Shown: positions 9,274-19,739, counted from the first letter of the stretch. The stretch: DNA of 64,000 nucleotides from CAWDMC01 sp963803295 (GCA_963803295.1 CAWDMC010000027.1:62001-126000); one strand, 5' to 3'. The notes: a model not told the origin generated them from the sequence alone. Program-made: numbers and translations.

Positions 9274-11118
9274 GTGTTTCTTCGGGTCAGGAGGGTCTCA
9301 CATCTCACTATTCTGACGCTGGCCTTACTGACGCTGGTCGAAGTTGAAGCAGGACGATCTCTCGCCGTAGTCCAGTCGAACCCCATTGTCTCCCTCTCCC
9401 TCCCCGGGTCTTGCCAGTCCACAGCCGAAAGTGTGCCAGAACTTGCGGCGCTCCGCAGGAACGTTGAGAGTCACCCTACGACTGACACCCTCGGCACCCT
9501 CGGCTTGCAGTTTGCAAAGCTGGAACAGTATGCTTGCGCGATTCCGGTTTTCACGGCCGCTCTCCGGTTGGACCCGAACTCATGGGAACTCCACTACAAT
9601 CTGGGCCTCGCGCTGGCACATACAGGCGATCAGAAGCGGGCAGCAGCCGAGTTGCGCACTGTCGTTCAACAAAAACCGGACGACGTTCCGGCCCATCACA
9701 CCTTGGGCTTGGCTCTTCAGTCCCTCGGTGACCTCGATGGGGCGGCGCAGCAATTCCGAGCGGCACTCGCGATCGATCCCCGTTCCGGGGCGGCGGCTCT
9801 CGGCCTTGCCCAGATCTTCGAGTCGCAAAAGAAGAACGCGGCCGCGATTTATTATCTGCGTCAGGCTCTGGCCTCAAATCCGCCTCGACAGGTGGAGTTT
9901 CAAGCCCGCTTGGCGCTCGCAGCCATCCAGGATCGGCTGGGCCATCAAGACCAAGCGGTCGCAGAACTCCGCAAGCTGGTAACGACATTTCCCGATTCTG
10001 CGGAGGCACACTACAATCTCGCCAATGCCTACAGCGGCCACCTACGATACAAAGAGGCCCGACCCGAATACGAGCAGGCCCTCCGCCTCGACCCCGGCAA
10101 CAACGCCGCCCGGCTGTCGCTCTCGAAGGCGCTTCTTGAGATCAGCGAGAATTCCACCGCCATCCCCCTTATCGAGGACTATATCCGTCGGGCGCCCGGT
10201 GATTACCAGGGCTATCTGGTGCTAGGGCAGGCTTACCGCAGGTCGGGTGACATCACGAAGGCCGAGGTGCAACTGCGACACGCGATTGAGTTGAAACCTG
10301 ACAGCCCTGACAGCTATGATGCGCGATACCTGCTCGGAATCGTTCTTGCCAGCGCCGGCAGGATCGAGGAAGCAATTCGCCAGCTAGAGACTGCCGAAAA
10401 GTTGAATCCTCACGCGCCCGGAGCACATTACGAACTCAGCGTCCTTTATAAAAAGAGGAAGGACGCGACACATTCGCAGGAAGAGGCCAAAATGTTCCAA
10501 CAGGTGCGGGACCAGGCAGACCAAGCCCGCACTTTTGACTTGCTCCGCCTTAAAGGGGACGACTTCCTGCAAAAAGGCAATGCGCAGGACGCCGCAAATA
10601 CCTATCGCGAAGCCCTGGCGCTCAATCCCAACGATCCAGGCATGCACTACAACCTCTCTTTGGTCCTTGCGAAGCTCGGCGACAAGGGCGGCGAAAAAGA
10701 GGAACTGGAGAGGGCGATCAAACTGGGCCCTGACGTCCCTGAACCCCACAATCAACTTGGAACACTCTATTTCGCCGAGGGCAGGATTGCTGAAGCGGAG
10801 CAGCAGTTCAAGTCGGCCATAGCGGCCAATCCCGCATTTGCCGAGGCAAAGAACAACCTTGGTACACTTTACGGCCGGATGGGAAAGAACCGAGCCGCCA
10901 TGGATCTCTTTCGCGAGGCCGTCCGGGATAATCCTGAATTCGCGCCAGCTCATGCAAATCTGGGTCTGACTTTGGCGGCGGCCGGCAATCTCGGCGAGGC
11001 AAAGCGGGAGATGGAAGAGGCTCTTCGATTTGATCCGAAGAACGGCGCGGCCCTCGCGGGACTGCGAATACTAAAAACCCAGGAAGCCCAGGGTCCCCTT
11101 CCAAAGCAGGCGAATTAA
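9274..11118 (+). CDS. Secreted TPR-repeat protein (614 aa)
   Basis: A tetratricopeptide-repeat scaffold protein. The first 30 or so residues form a signal peptide (hydrophobic LTILTLALLTLVEV), so it is probably periplasmic. After residue 60, 34-residue TPR units run almost to the C terminus, with typical patterns such as YNLGLALAH, HYNLANAYS and AHANLGLTLA. There is no catalytic domain. The GTG start follows a purine-rich GAGGTGAAGG. It is paralogous to the 895-residue TPR protein at 14522-17209. It starts a same-strand run with the GHL6-like hydrolase (87 bp gap) and fucosidase downstream. Its role is unknown; partner binding in a glycan-handling complex is an inference. Confidence 0.85.
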   Translation: MFLRVRRVSHLTILTLALLTLVEVEAGRSLAVVQSNPIVSLSLPGSCQSTAESVPELAALRRNVESHPTTDTLGTLGLQFAKLEQYACAIPVFTAALRLDPNSWELHYNLGLALAHTGDQKRAAAELRTVVQQKPDDVPAHHTLGLALQSLGDLDGAAQQFRAALAIDPRSGAAALGLAQIFESQKKNAAAIYYLRQALASNPPRQVEFQARLALAAIQDRLGHQDQAVAELRKLVTTFPDSAEAHYNLANAYSGHLRYKEARPEYEQALRLDPGNNAARLSLSKALLEISENSTAIPLIEDYIRRAPGDYQGYLVLGQAYRRSGDITKAEVQLRHAIELKPDSPDSYDARYLLGIVLASAGRIEEAIRQLETAEKLNPHAPGAHYELSVLYKKRKDATHSQEEAKMFQQVRDQADQARTFDLLRLKGDDFLQKGNAQDAANTYREALALNPNDPGMHYNLSLVLAKLGDKGGEKEELERAIKLGPDVPEPHNQLGTLYFAEGRIAEAEQQFKSAIAANPAFAEAKNNLGTLYGRMGKNRAAMDLFREAVRDNPEFAPAHANLGLTLAAAGNLGEAKREMEEALRFDPKNGAALAGLRILKTQEAQGPLPKQAN

Positions 11119-11205
11119 CCGCCGTCAATTATTGCGAGCGCGCTGGAATCTCGGTGACACAGCCCGAGCAGCGAACGGCAACTTCCCCGAGGAGGACGCC
11201 TAGTC

Positions 11206-13422
11206 ATGTTGGAATCAAACCGCAGAAACTTTCTTTCGAGCCTTGCTGGCGGAGTTGCGAGCGTGGGGATCAGTGATAACGCAGCGGCAGCAAGAAATGC
11301 GGCGTCTCGCGCGACCGACAAGACGGCAAAAGTAGCGTCGCACTCTGACGCTCTTCTGCCGGCCGACCTGGGACCCTCGGGGATCGCCCAGAAATTCTGG
11401 ATCGATCCGAAGATTGCAGCTCTGCCTTCGGGGCACTGGCGAAAAGTCTGGCTTGACTTCCACAATTCTCAGTACATCCCCAGAATCGGGGAGAAGTTCA
11501 ACGCGGAGGAGTGGGGCGATCGTTTGCAGGCGGCCAACGTCGATGCCATTGTGGTGTTTGCCAAAGACATGCACGGCTATTTCTACTATCCCAGCGCCTA
11601 TGGGCCCGTCCATCGGGGCTTAGCACTTGATCTACTGGGAGCACAGGTGGCTGCTTGCCGTCAACGCAACATCCACGTGCGCGCCTATTACTGCACCACC
11701 TGGGACAATTACCTCGCCGAGAACCATCCTGAATGGCTGGTGTTCAAGCGCGACCGCACCACGTATCTACCTAAATTCGACGCGACTCCACACTGGACCG
11801 CGCTCTGCCTGGCGCACGAGGATTTCGTCCAGCTTGAACTGACTCACATCAAGGAATTCACCTCGGGTTACGAGCTGGACGGCGTAGCTTTGGACATGCC
11901 GGTGCCAATCGACGGCGAGTGCTTCTGCGCCGAATGCCTTCGCCAACTCCACGCCAAAAACCTCGACCCGTTTGACAAGCGGGTGCAGCACGAGCACAAG
12001 CACGCCTTGCACAAAGCTTTCATCTCGAAAGTTCGGGATACCGTGAAATCCGCGCGGCCGGCGTGCCAGGTCGATTTCAACGGTCAGTGCGTTTACGGTC
12101 TCGGCGAGCGAGTGGCTTATATGGACAGCCTCGATATTGAGGCGTTGCCCACCGCCTTTTGGGGCTACTACTACTTCCCTACCTTGATCCGTTACACGCG
12201 TAACTTTGGTGTTCCGGCCTACGGCCTGACAGGCCGGTTTGCGACCCACTGGGGGGACTTCGGCGGCCTGAAATTGCCTGCCCAGCTCCAAACCGAGGCC
12301 GCTAGCATCGTGGCCAACTGCGCGCGATGCGACATCGGCGACCAGATGCATCCCAGCGGCCGTCTGGATCCGGCGGTGTATCACGTCATAGGCAAAGCCT
12401 ACGGACACATCAAGTCGATTGAACCCTATCTGGATGAGGCAGCGCCGGTGACCGAAGCTGCGCTGCTTAGCGGCGGTCTGCCGCTCGATTCCCCGGGGAC
12501 GGAATCAAACTATGGGCTGGTGAAGCTGATGATCGAGTCGCGTCTGCAGTTTGACGTGCTCGAGCCGTCGGCGGCCTGGGAGCGCTACGCTCTAGTAGTG
12601 CTGGGAGACGATCTCGCCGTCGACCAGCATCTGGCGTCGCGTCTGCACGCCTTTGTCGATCGGGGCGGAGCGCTGCTGGTTATCCATCGCAGCGGCCTGA
12701 TTGCGGGAAGTGAACAGAGTTGGCTGGAGCGTTACGGCTTCAGCTACGCCGGAATGTCGCCGTTCAAGCCCGCGTACCTTGTTCCGCAGACTAACATGAC
12801 GGGTGATATTCCAGCCTACGAGTATGCCCTGTACGAAGGAGCCTCCCAGTGGAAGGCGCGGAAGCCGGCGGCGACCCTGGCCCTGCTTGGCGAGCCCCTA
12901 TTTCAGCGAGGTCCCGAGCACTACACCAGTCACATGCAGACTCCATTCGACCACCTCACGCCATATACGGCGCTGGCAAAGAGCGGACGGGTAGTTTTGA
13001 TCGGCTTCCCGCTGGGTCTAAGCTACTACAAGTATGGGTACTGGATTTACCGGCGCACCTTCCAGCAGGCAACGGCGGAGTTGCTACCGGCAACGCTTGT
13101 CCAGAGCAACGCTCCCTTGAGCACCGAAATCACTTTGACCCATCAGGCTGGCCGGCCCGAAAGCGGGCGCCAAGAGCGCTATCTTGTCCACATCGTGAAT
13201 TTCTCGCCGTTGCGCCACACCCCCAGCCATCCCGATTATTACGAGGACCCGATTGCGCTGACCGACGTCACCGTCCGGGTTAACCTCCCGATTCACGGCG
13301 CGCGTGCGAGGGCCGTTGTTGCCGGCACTACTTTGCCCGTGAGAGCAACGCAGGCCGGCGGCGTCGAAGTCACCGTCCCGCGTGTGCCGATTCATGAAGT
13401 GGTGACGTTTGAAGTGGCATGA
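11206..13422 (+). CDS. Secreted GHL6-like putative glycoside hydrolase, paralogue
   Basis: A second member of the family seen at 2523-4712. The N terminus carries a Tat-like signal (NRRNFLSSLAGG). Conserved family landmarks follow in order: DAIVVFAKDMHGY (about residue 110), VRAYYCTTWDNY, and DGVALDMPV followed by CFCAEC (about residues 225-245). The C-terminal third resembles a beta-galactosidase trimerisation-like fold (GGALLVIHRSGL). The ATG is preceded by GGAGG at 10 nt spacing. It is 33 bp upstream of the GH29 gene and probably co-transcribed with it. Family assignment comes from shared motifs; the substrate is unknown. Confidence 0.8.
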   Translation: MLESNRRNFLSSLAGGVASVGISDNAAAARNAASRATDKTAKVASHSDALLPADLGPSGIAQKFWIDPKIAALPSGHWRKVWLDFHNSQYIPRIGEKFNAEEWGDRLQAANVDAIVVFAKDMHGYFYYPSAYGPVHRGLALDLLGAQVAACRQRNIHVRAYYCTTWDNYLAENHPEWLVFKRDRTTYLPKFDATPHWTALCLAHEDFVQLELTHIKEFTSGYELDGVALDMPVPIDGECFCAECLRQLHAKNLDPFDKRVQHEHKHALHKAFISKVRDTVKSARPACQVDFNGQCVYGLGERVAYMDSLDIEALPTAFWGYYYFPTLIRYTRNFGVPAYGLTGRFATHWGDFGGLKLPAQLQTEAASIVANCARCDIGDQMHPSGRLDPAVYHVIGKAYGHIKSIEPYLDEAAPVTEAALLSGGLPLDSPGTESNYGLVKLMIESRLQFDVLEPSAAWERYALVVLGDDLAVDQHLASRLHAFVDRGGALLVIHRSGLIAGSEQSWLERYGFSYAGMSPFKPAYLVPQTNMTGDIPAYEYALYEGASQWKARKPAATLALLGEPLFQRGPEHYTSHMQTPFDHLTPYTALAKSGRVVLIGFPLGLSYYKYGYWIYRRTFQQATAELLPATLVQSNAPLSTEITLTHQAGRPESGRQERYLVHIVNFSPLRHTPSHPDYYEDPIALTDVTVRVNLPIHGARARAVVAGTTLPVRATQAGGVEVTVPRVPIHEVVTFEVA

Positions 13423-13455
13423 TGTCCCGATAATCTCCGACAGAAAGGACCCTCG

Positions 13456-14508
13456 GTGAACAGACGCAATTTACTGAAGCAGATCGCCGTACCCGTTGCC
13501 GGCGCGCTGACGCTATCGTCTTGCGGCCAACTCAAAGCCGGTTCCCAGGCAGCCGCCCCCGCCTCGGAGCGGACCCCAGCGCTCGCCGAGTATGAGCGTC
13601 TGAGGTTCGGGGTCTCGTATCACTTCAGCATGAACACGTTTACGGACGACGACTACGAACCCGGCAAGGTCCCGGCAACCACCTACAATCCGACTCACCT
13701 TGACGTGCGCCAATGGATTCGGGTGGCGCACGATCTTGGCGCGAAATACGCTTTGCTCACGGCAAAGCATATGTCGGGTTTTTGTCTCTGGGACGCCAAA
13801 GGCTACGACTATGATGTGACCGCGAGCGCCAACAAGACGGACGTGGTCGCGGCCTTCGTGGCAGCCTGCAAGGAATTCGGACTTCGTCCGGGATTTTATT
13901 ATTGTATTCTCGATCCGCACAACGAGGGCAAGCTCGACTGGAGCGGCATAATCTCCGGCCTATACTTCGATCTCGTCAAACGCCACATCACCGAATTACA
14001 TACTCAATACCCGAATACCTTTTATCAGTTTTTCGATATCACGTCCAAGCTGTCGCCCAACCAGCGCTCGGAGCTATACCGGTTAGTGAAAAAATACAGC
14101 CCAAACTGCATGGTGGTCATGAACCAGGGTTTCGACGAAAGCCGCCGCAATCAGGGGCGGATCTGCGAAGCGGCGAGCTGGCCGACCGATGTGATTAACG
14201 GCGAAGACACGCTCCCGCCGCCAGAAGGCCACAATCCAGTCGTGAAGTTTGAGGGCAAAGAGTACTATATGCCGTTCGAGACCTGGCTCCCGACGGGCCC
14301 GATCTATCCGCCCGTGCCGCGCGTCCACACCTGGTTCTGGCACGAATGGTATAAGACCCAAAGCGTCGGCGTGATTGCCGCCGCATATCACACCTGCATG
14401 ACTCAGCACGTCAATCTGCTGCTCAACCTTGCGCCTGACCGGACCGGACGCTTACCGGACGAAACGGTGAAAACGATGCATCAGGTTGCCGAGCAGATTC
14501 GGAGCTAA
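13456..14508 (+). CDS. GH29 alpha-L-fucosidase-like lipoprotein
   Basis: A glycoside hydrolase family 29 catalytic domain expected to cleave terminal alpha-L-fucose. The GTG start gives MNRRNLLKQ, a hydrophobic stretch and LSSC (Cys 24), which fits a lipidated, exported protein. Barrel motifs include GAKYALLTAKHMSGFCLW and GFYYCI. The nucleophile region reads FYQFFDIT, a divergent version of the usual WFD/WND motif, so activity or specificity may differ from classical fucosidases. The 350-residue length corresponds to the catalytic domain without a C-terminal sandwich. It lies 33 bp after the GHL6-like gene and is convergent with the TPR gene (13 bp gap). Confidence 0.8.
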   Translation: MNRRNLLKQIAVPVAGALTLSSCGQLKAGSQAAAPASERTPALAEYERLRFGVSYHFSMNTFTDDDYEPGKVPATTYNPTHLDVRQWIRVAHDLGAKYALLTAKHMSGFCLWDAKGYDYDVTASANKTDVVAAFVAACKEFGLRPGFYYCILDPHNEGKLDWSGIISGLYFDLVKRHITELHTQYPNTFYQFFDITSKLSPNQRSELYRLVKKYSPNCMVVMNQGFDESRRNQGRICEAASWPTDVINGEDTLPPPEGHNPVVKFEGKEYYMPFETWLPTGPIYPPVPRVHTWFWHEWYKTQSVGVIAAAYHTCMTQHVNLLLNLAPDRTGRLPDETVKTMHQVAEQIRS

Positions 14509-14521
14509 GCGGGACGGACGC

Positions 14522-17209
14522 TCATTTCGTGGAGAAGCCACTATGGGGCGCGATGCTCCGTAGAGCCGCCAATCCTTGCTTAGCGTCAGCGTCACTGGGA
14601 TCAATCTGCAGCGCCATTTCGAGCTCGCGTTCGCCGTCCTGAATGTCACCTTTGCGAGCATAGATCAGTCCCAGGTTTCGGTGGAGGACGGGAAGCTGCT
14701 TGCACTGACCGCAGGTCTTAATCGATTCCTGTAATTGTTCGATCGCTTGGGGCCAATCACGTGCGTTGGCGGCTTCCAGAGCAAAGTTGTTGAGGGTCTT
14801 CACCCTGTCGGACATCTGGTTGATCTGCCGCAGCTTCTGGAATCGCTTCATGTACTCCTGGGCTTCCGGATCGTTGCTCTTAGCCAGAGCGCGAGCGAGA
14901 TTGTACAAGGACGAGGAGTTCTGCGGATCGAGTTTGACAGCGGTCTTCCAGTGCGCGATCGCTTCGACGCTCTTGCCTTGACGCAGCAAATTCTGCCCCA
15001 GCATGTAATGCGCGGCCGCGTTTTCGGGGTCGATCGCCACAAGTCTCTCGAGCACCGGCGTGGCCTGGGGAGAATCGCTCAGGACTACGGCCAACACATA
15101 GAGTGCCTGCGGATAGTCGGGTTTCAACCTGCATGCGGTTTGGAGGAATGGCAGCGCCTCCTGGCGGCGGTCCAGGTCGTAAAGAGCCCTGCCCTTGTTG
15201 TAATAAGGTGTAGCATCACCCGGGGCCAATCGTATTGCCTCGGAGAACTCCTTTAGTGCCCCCACCAGATCATACCGATCCGCCAAGGCAATACCCAGGT
15301 TCAAGTGTCCATCGGCAGAATCCGGACTCTGCTGCACGACTCGACGGAAGGCACGGATGCTCTCCTGGTGGTGGTTCATCTTGCCTTCCACCATGCCAAA
15401 TGCAGTTAAGACTCCGGTGTCGTCAGGAACGAGTTTGAGAGCTTGCTGGATCTGCTGCTCCGCGCCGGGGAGGTCCCCCTGGCTAGCAATTGCTAGACCC
15501 AGATTCACGAAAGCTTTGGCGTACTGCGGATCGCTCTGAGTCGCCTGGCGAAATAGGGTTACAGCATCCGAGTGGCGCCCTTCCCTGCTGAATACGACAC
15601 CAAGGTTGTTTTGCGCCTCGGCGAACTTGGGATTGATCTCCAACGCCTTCTTGAACTCGGACTCTGCTTCCTTCGCTTTCCCCTTTGCCAGGTAGACCAT
15701 GCCAAGGCCGTTGTGCGCAACATCCGAGTTGGGGTCGAGCCCAAGTGTTTCCTCCAGTTCTACTTCCTCGCCCGGCGTATCCCCAAGTCGGGAGAGAGCC
15801 AGCGAAAGGTTATAGTGCCACCGGGCGTTTTGGGGATCCAGCTCCGCAGCCTTTCGATAGGCCTCAGCAGCTTCTCGTACCTTACCCTCCTGCAGGAGTT
15901 GATTGCCCTGGTTGTTCAGGTTCCCTGCGTTTACAGCCTCGTTCTCCTGACTTTTGAGGGACCGAAAAAGTTCCATCTCCCGCTTGGATCGGGCATCGTC
16001 ACCCTTCTTCTGCAAAAGCAGGGCGAGCTGGTAATGAGCCCCGGCCGCGTGCGAATCGATCTGTTCGGCCGCGTGGAGCTGGACGATCGCCGGATCGATC
16101 CTTCCAGTCTTGGCCAAGGCGACCCCGAGCTCATAGCAGATATCGTAATCATCGGGCTTCAGCCTTTGGGCATGCTCCAGTGAATCTACAGCCCTACCCG
16201 TCTCCGACAGACCCGTGTTAGCTGAGGCAAGCAGATGAAATCCCTCGGCGTCCTTGGACTGATTCCGCGTGTACTCGTCGAGATAAGGCAGCGCATCGCG
16301 GAAACGGCCGAGTTCAACCAGTACTTTTGCCAGAGAGTAGCGCGCCTCATCGTAATGGGGATCGAGACGAAGGGTTTCTTTGAAGTTAGCAATCGCCTTG
16401 TCGTGTCCGAGCGCCGGCCCGTTCTTCGCGTATAGGGTCGCCAGATTGAAGTGAGCGTCGGCGTCATCCGGATGAGTCTTGATCGCTTGTTGGAGGGTTT
16501 CGATGGCCTGGTTGATCTGACCGCTCTCGCTGTAGGCAACGGCCAGCGCTGATTCAAGTGAAGACTCAAGCTCTGGAGGGGGTGGCACGCGCAAGGCGTT
16601 TTGCAAATAGACCGTGGCCGCTGCGTAACGTTTCTGGGCGATTAGTACCTGCCCCAGATTCAACGCGGCCTCTGCCAGCTTAGGATCACCCTCCAGCGCT
16701 GCCTTGAGCTCCTGCGCCGCCCCCTCAAGCTCGCCTCGCTTCTGCAGCAGGGTTCCCAGCGTATTGTGAACCGCCGGGAAGCCCGGCTTTTGCTGAACCA
16801 CAATGTGGAGCTGATCGAAAGCCTTTCCGTCCTGGCCTTTCGCGATGAGAGCCAAAGCAAGGTTATAGCGAGCACGCCAGTCGCTATGATCAAGGTGAAC
16901 GGCGCGCTCGAATGCCGGGATCGCACAGTTCGGCTTGCCCTGTTGGGCGAACAGCGCTCCCAGCGCGTTGTACCCTTCCGCCGTGGGATTGGCGGAAACC
17001 GCCGTCAGTAGATCCGCAATCCTGCGGCTCGACCTTCCCAAGTTCCGGCACTCCGCCGGCAGCGCCAGAGAATCGCTTGGGGCCGGTGTCTTGGCGGATT
17101 TCTGAACTCGCGGCCCTGATTGGGCCGACTGGACCGCTAAGGGCACCGCTGCCGCCACGACGAGCAAAGCACAGAAGATCGGGCTGGCGCACCTTGGTTC
17201 ACTCATCAT
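14522..17209 (-). CDS. Secreted TPR-repeat protein (895 aa)
   Basis: A long tetratricopeptide protein with an N-terminal signal peptide (about residues 1-30). TPR units fill nearly the whole chain, about twenty or more 34-residue helix pairs, with clear examples such as GYNALGALFAQQGK, AHNGLGMVYLAKGK and AQNNLGVVFSREGR. No enzymatic domain is visible. It is paralogous to 9274-11118, sharing the segments around the VVQQKP-type motif and similar order. It is 29 bp from the octaheme cytochrome gene upstream on the same strand, and probably co-transcribed with it. A scaffolding role for an envelope complex is an inference. Confidence 0.85.
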   Translation of the reverse strand: MMSEPRCASPIFCALLVVAAAVPLAVQSAQSGPRVQKSAKTPAPSDSLALPAECRNLGRSSRRIADLLTAVSANPTAEGYNALGALFAQQGKPNCAIPAFERAVHLDHSDWRARYNLALALIAKGQDGKAFDQLHIVVQQKPGFPAVHNTLGTLLQKRGELEGAAQELKAALEGDPKLAEAALNLGQVLIAQKRYAAATVYLQNALRVPPPPELESSLESALAVAYSESGQINQAIETLQQAIKTHPDDADAHFNLATLYAKNGPALGHDKAIANFKETLRLDPHYDEARYSLAKVLVELGRFRDALPYLDEYTRNQSKDAEGFHLLASANTGLSETGRAVDSLEHAQRLKPDDYDICYELGVALAKTGRIDPAIVQLHAAEQIDSHAAGAHYQLALLLQKKGDDARSKREMELFRSLKSQENEAVNAGNLNNQGNQLLQEGKVREAAEAYRKAAELDPQNARWHYNLSLALSRLGDTPGEEVELEETLGLDPNSDVAHNGLGMVYLAKGKAKEAESEFKKALEINPKFAEAQNNLGVVFSREGRHSDAVTLFRQATQSDPQYAKAFVNLGLAIASQGDLPGAEQQIQQALKLVPDDTGVLTAFGMVEGKMNHHQESIRAFRRVVQQSPDSADGHLNLGIALADRYDLVGALKEFSEAIRLAPGDATPYYNKGRALYDLDRRQEALPFLQTACRLKPDYPQALYVLAVVLSDSPQATPVLERLVAIDPENAAAHYMLGQNLLRQGKSVEAIAHWKTAVKLDPQNSSSLYNLARALAKSNDPEAQEYMKRFQKLRQINQMSDRVKTLNNFALEAANARDWPQAIEQLQESIKTCGQCKQLPVLHRNLGLIYARKGDIQDGERELEMALQIDPSDADAKQGLAALRSIAPHSGFSTK

Positions 17210-17238
17210 CAGAATGATCCAACAGGCTGACCGCTATA

Positions 17239-19527
17239 TCAAGGCCGGTTACCCAGTTCCACCAACTGACTTGCACCATTGGCACCACTGGCCAGCGGGC
17301 CATTAGCCTTCCGAGTGCCCCATCCCCCTTCCAACTGTTGCGCGAGCCAAGCTGTGCTTTTATCCGTGTGGCAAAGCAAGCAGGCGTTGGGGCTGTCTTC
17401 TTGTCCAAATCGTTCCGTCATCCGCGCGTTGGGAATGTCGTCGATATTATGGGTCCTGGCCTTTGACATCAGGGCATTCATGATTCGCGGCATGTGGCAG
17501 GACACGCATTGACTACCCTCGCCGTTCAAGGGGTGGCGGGTATGCTGCCCTAACATCTTCGAATCTTCGAATTGATGGTGGCACTGAACGCACATCCTGT
17601 TGGGCTGATCGCGGAATCGAAGTGAAGTCGGGTTGGAGGCAGCATCACCGGGATGGGGGTCGTGACACGAGATGCAGGTTGCTCCCCCCCTCCTGAAACA
17701 GGCACTCCGGCGGAACGATTCAACGATGAAACTCGTCTGGCTAAAGCGGCCGTCCTTGTAGCGGGCGGTCAGGAAGAATTCGGCGTAAGGACGTGACTTG
17801 TAACGCGTGAAGAACACATCGCTATGGCGCGAGTAGTTGAGCTCACCGTTCGGACCCGGGAGCCGTATAGCCGATTGCAGATGGCATTGAGCGCAAATGT
17901 CCACCGAGTCGCGGCTCGAAATCCTGACGAAATCGACTGGCGGCTCGAGAGGAGCCTTGGGGTAGGGTTTGCCTTCCGCCAGGGCCGTAACGTGCCTGCC
18001 GCCGGGACCATGGCACATTTCGCAATCGATTCCCGGCTCCCGGAATTCGAGGTTGTCGGGCTCGAACCCCCCGCCGGTTAGGTTTCGAAGCTGGCTGGTG
18101 TGGCAGGCAGCGCAGTTGGCGGTGTAACTTGTGGCTGGACTGTACTTTTCCCAGTTGTAGGGATCGTCGCGCTCTGTTCCCGGAGCATCGATGAGCTTCC
18201 AGAAGTTGACCCATTTCTGGTAGCGCCTGTTGTACTCAATCGGAAACACGTGAAGCTGGCCATTGGGCAGGCGGGTCACGTAACCTTGCTGCCATTTCGA
18301 GCCGATCGTGTAATCCACCGGATACCTGTGCCAGCGCCGATCCGCTTGCCGGATTTCAAAGTAGTGCTTTCCCCGGTCGATGATCATGCGGGCAAAAGGC
18401 ACATTCCCCGCAAGAAACCTGTAACCGGTCCCATCGCTGGTAACCTCTCCCCCGGCGTAAAATACGTTGCCGGTTACGAAGTCGCCTACAATATTCTCCG
18501 GCCGGTACGGCTGCAGCATCCGCGACATGCCGCTTTGAGTCCAGTTTCGATAAGCGTCGGTGTGGCAGGTTATGCAGACGCTTGTGCCGACGTAATCAGG
18601 GAGATCAGACGAGTTGCTGGAGCTACCTGCAGCTGCCATGGCTGGTGGCGGATCCGGTTGGCCAAGGCTCCCCAGAAACTGGCTGAAGTCTCCGCCGGCA
18701 TGCGGCCGGGTTTGGTCGAATATTCTCTGGAGCTTCGCCAGGGCCAGCGTCTTCAGAGGCCCTTCCTTCCGGTAGGCGGCGGCCATCCATTTGGCGGATT
18801 CCCCCTGATTGCCAGAGGCTATGTAGTCCAGTCCCGTGAGGTATTCGATTTCCTGGTCGTTTGGGTTAAGGCGATTGGCTTCGCCGAGAAGTCTTATTGA
18901 GGCCACCAATTCCTTTCGCTGTTCCGGACCAGCGGGCAAACTCACCGCCTGCACAGTCTTCACCCGCCCCAGAACGAAAAAGCAGGAAGCTTTCAATTCC
19001 TTCTGTAAGTCGGGCCACTGCCGTTCGGAAATCGCGCTGGGACGGCCAAAGTTTTCGAGGTATTCGAGCGCGTCCTGGGCATTCTGCTGAGCCTCAGCAG
19101 CGAGGCCTCGCCTCGCCTGCACATTCGCAAGCGGGACCAGGAGAAGCGGATTTTCCGGCAGGATTTCCAGTGAGGCGCGGCCATAATGTAACGCCCGACC
19201 GAATTCTTCCAGATCGATGTAAGCTTTCGCTGCGATCTCATAGACCTCAGCCAACATCCACGACCTTGGATATTTCGCGAGAAAGGCCTCGGCCCGTTGA
19301 GCCTTCTCCTCGGCGGAATGCGCGCGATAGATTTCGAGCACGGCGTCCCGTTCCGAGCGGTCGGAAATCTGGTCAAGCACGGTGAAGTGCTTGCTGTTCT
19401 CCAGGATGAGCGTGTCGGTGTTCTGGGCGGCCAGCATGCCGGGAAAGCCGAAGGCCAACGCGAGGCCTGCCAACCCAAGACGCAAAGAGTATCCCGAACT
19501 TCTTCTAAACTGCACCGCGCACACCAT
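17239..19527 (-). CDS. Octaheme TPR cytochrome c, secreted
   Basis: A multiheme c-type cytochrome with eight CxxCH motifs: CITCH, CAACH, CEMCH, CAQCH, CISCH, CVQCH, CVSCH and CLLCH. A signal peptide (about residues 1-35, ending near MLAAQ) predicts export, as haem attachment requires. Residues 40-260 are TPR-like (YGRASLEILPENPLLL, for example), and the haem region runs from about residue 310 to the end, resembling cytochrome c554-type or multihaem nitrite-reductase-like folds. It should carry electrons in the periplasm or outer membrane; the donor and acceptor are unknown. It heads a probable operon with the 895-residue TPR protein. Its placement within a glycan region is unusual. Confidence 0.88.
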   Translation of the reverse strand: MVCAVQFRRSSGYSLRLGLAGLALAFGFPGMLAAQNTDTLILENSKHFTVLDQISDRSERDAVLEIYRAHSAEEKAQRAEAFLAKYPRSWMLAEVYEIAAKAYIDLEEFGRALHYGRASLEILPENPLLLVPLANVQARRGLAAEAQQNAQDALEYLENFGRPSAISERQWPDLQKELKASCFFVLGRVKTVQAVSLPAGPEQRKELVASIRLLGEANRLNPNDQEIEYLTGLDYIASGNQGESAKWMAAAYRKEGPLKTLALAKLQRIFDQTRPHAGGDFSQFLGSLGQPDPPPAMAAAGSSSNSSDLPDYVGTSVCITCHTDAYRNWTQSGMSRMLQPYRPENIVGDFVTGNVFYAGGEVTSDGTGYRFLAGNVPFARMIIDRGKHYFEIRQADRRWHRYPVDYTIGSKWQQGYVTRLPNGQLHVFPIEYNRRYQKWVNFWKLIDAPGTERDDPYNWEKYSPATSYTANCAACHTSQLRNLTGGGFEPDNLEFREPGIDCEMCHGPGGRHVTALAEGKPYPKAPLEPPVDFVRISSRDSVDICAQCHLQSAIRLPGPNGELNYSRHSDVFFTRYKSRPYAEFFLTARYKDGRFSQTSFIVESFRRSACFRRGGATCISCHDPHPGDAASNPTSLRFRDQPNRMCVQCHHQFEDSKMLGQHTRHPLNGEGSQCVSCHMPRIMNALMSKARTHNIDDIPNARMTERFGQEDSPNACLLCHTDKSTAWLAQQLEGGWGTRKANGPLASGANGASQLVELGNRP

Positions 19528-19739
19528 GCTGTTCAGTGCCAGCCTAAGTCTGGGCCAGGGGGACCAGACGAGTGTACAACCTCCGGTCCGCCATCGTCGA
19601 GGCTGTCGGCCCTATTGACTTTGTCAGTTGCTCTTATCGGGGTTAGATCGAGGGGGCGGTAGGGGTCGATTCGCATCGCATCGTTGACTTCACAAGTATC
19701 CTGTGACAAACTCTCGCCGATAAAAAAAGGAAGATAACC

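Noticed and set aside
9386..10009. Alternative frames within the TPR gene
   Set aside because: GC-rich coding sequence commonly leaves other frames open; only the main frame has TPR periodicity.
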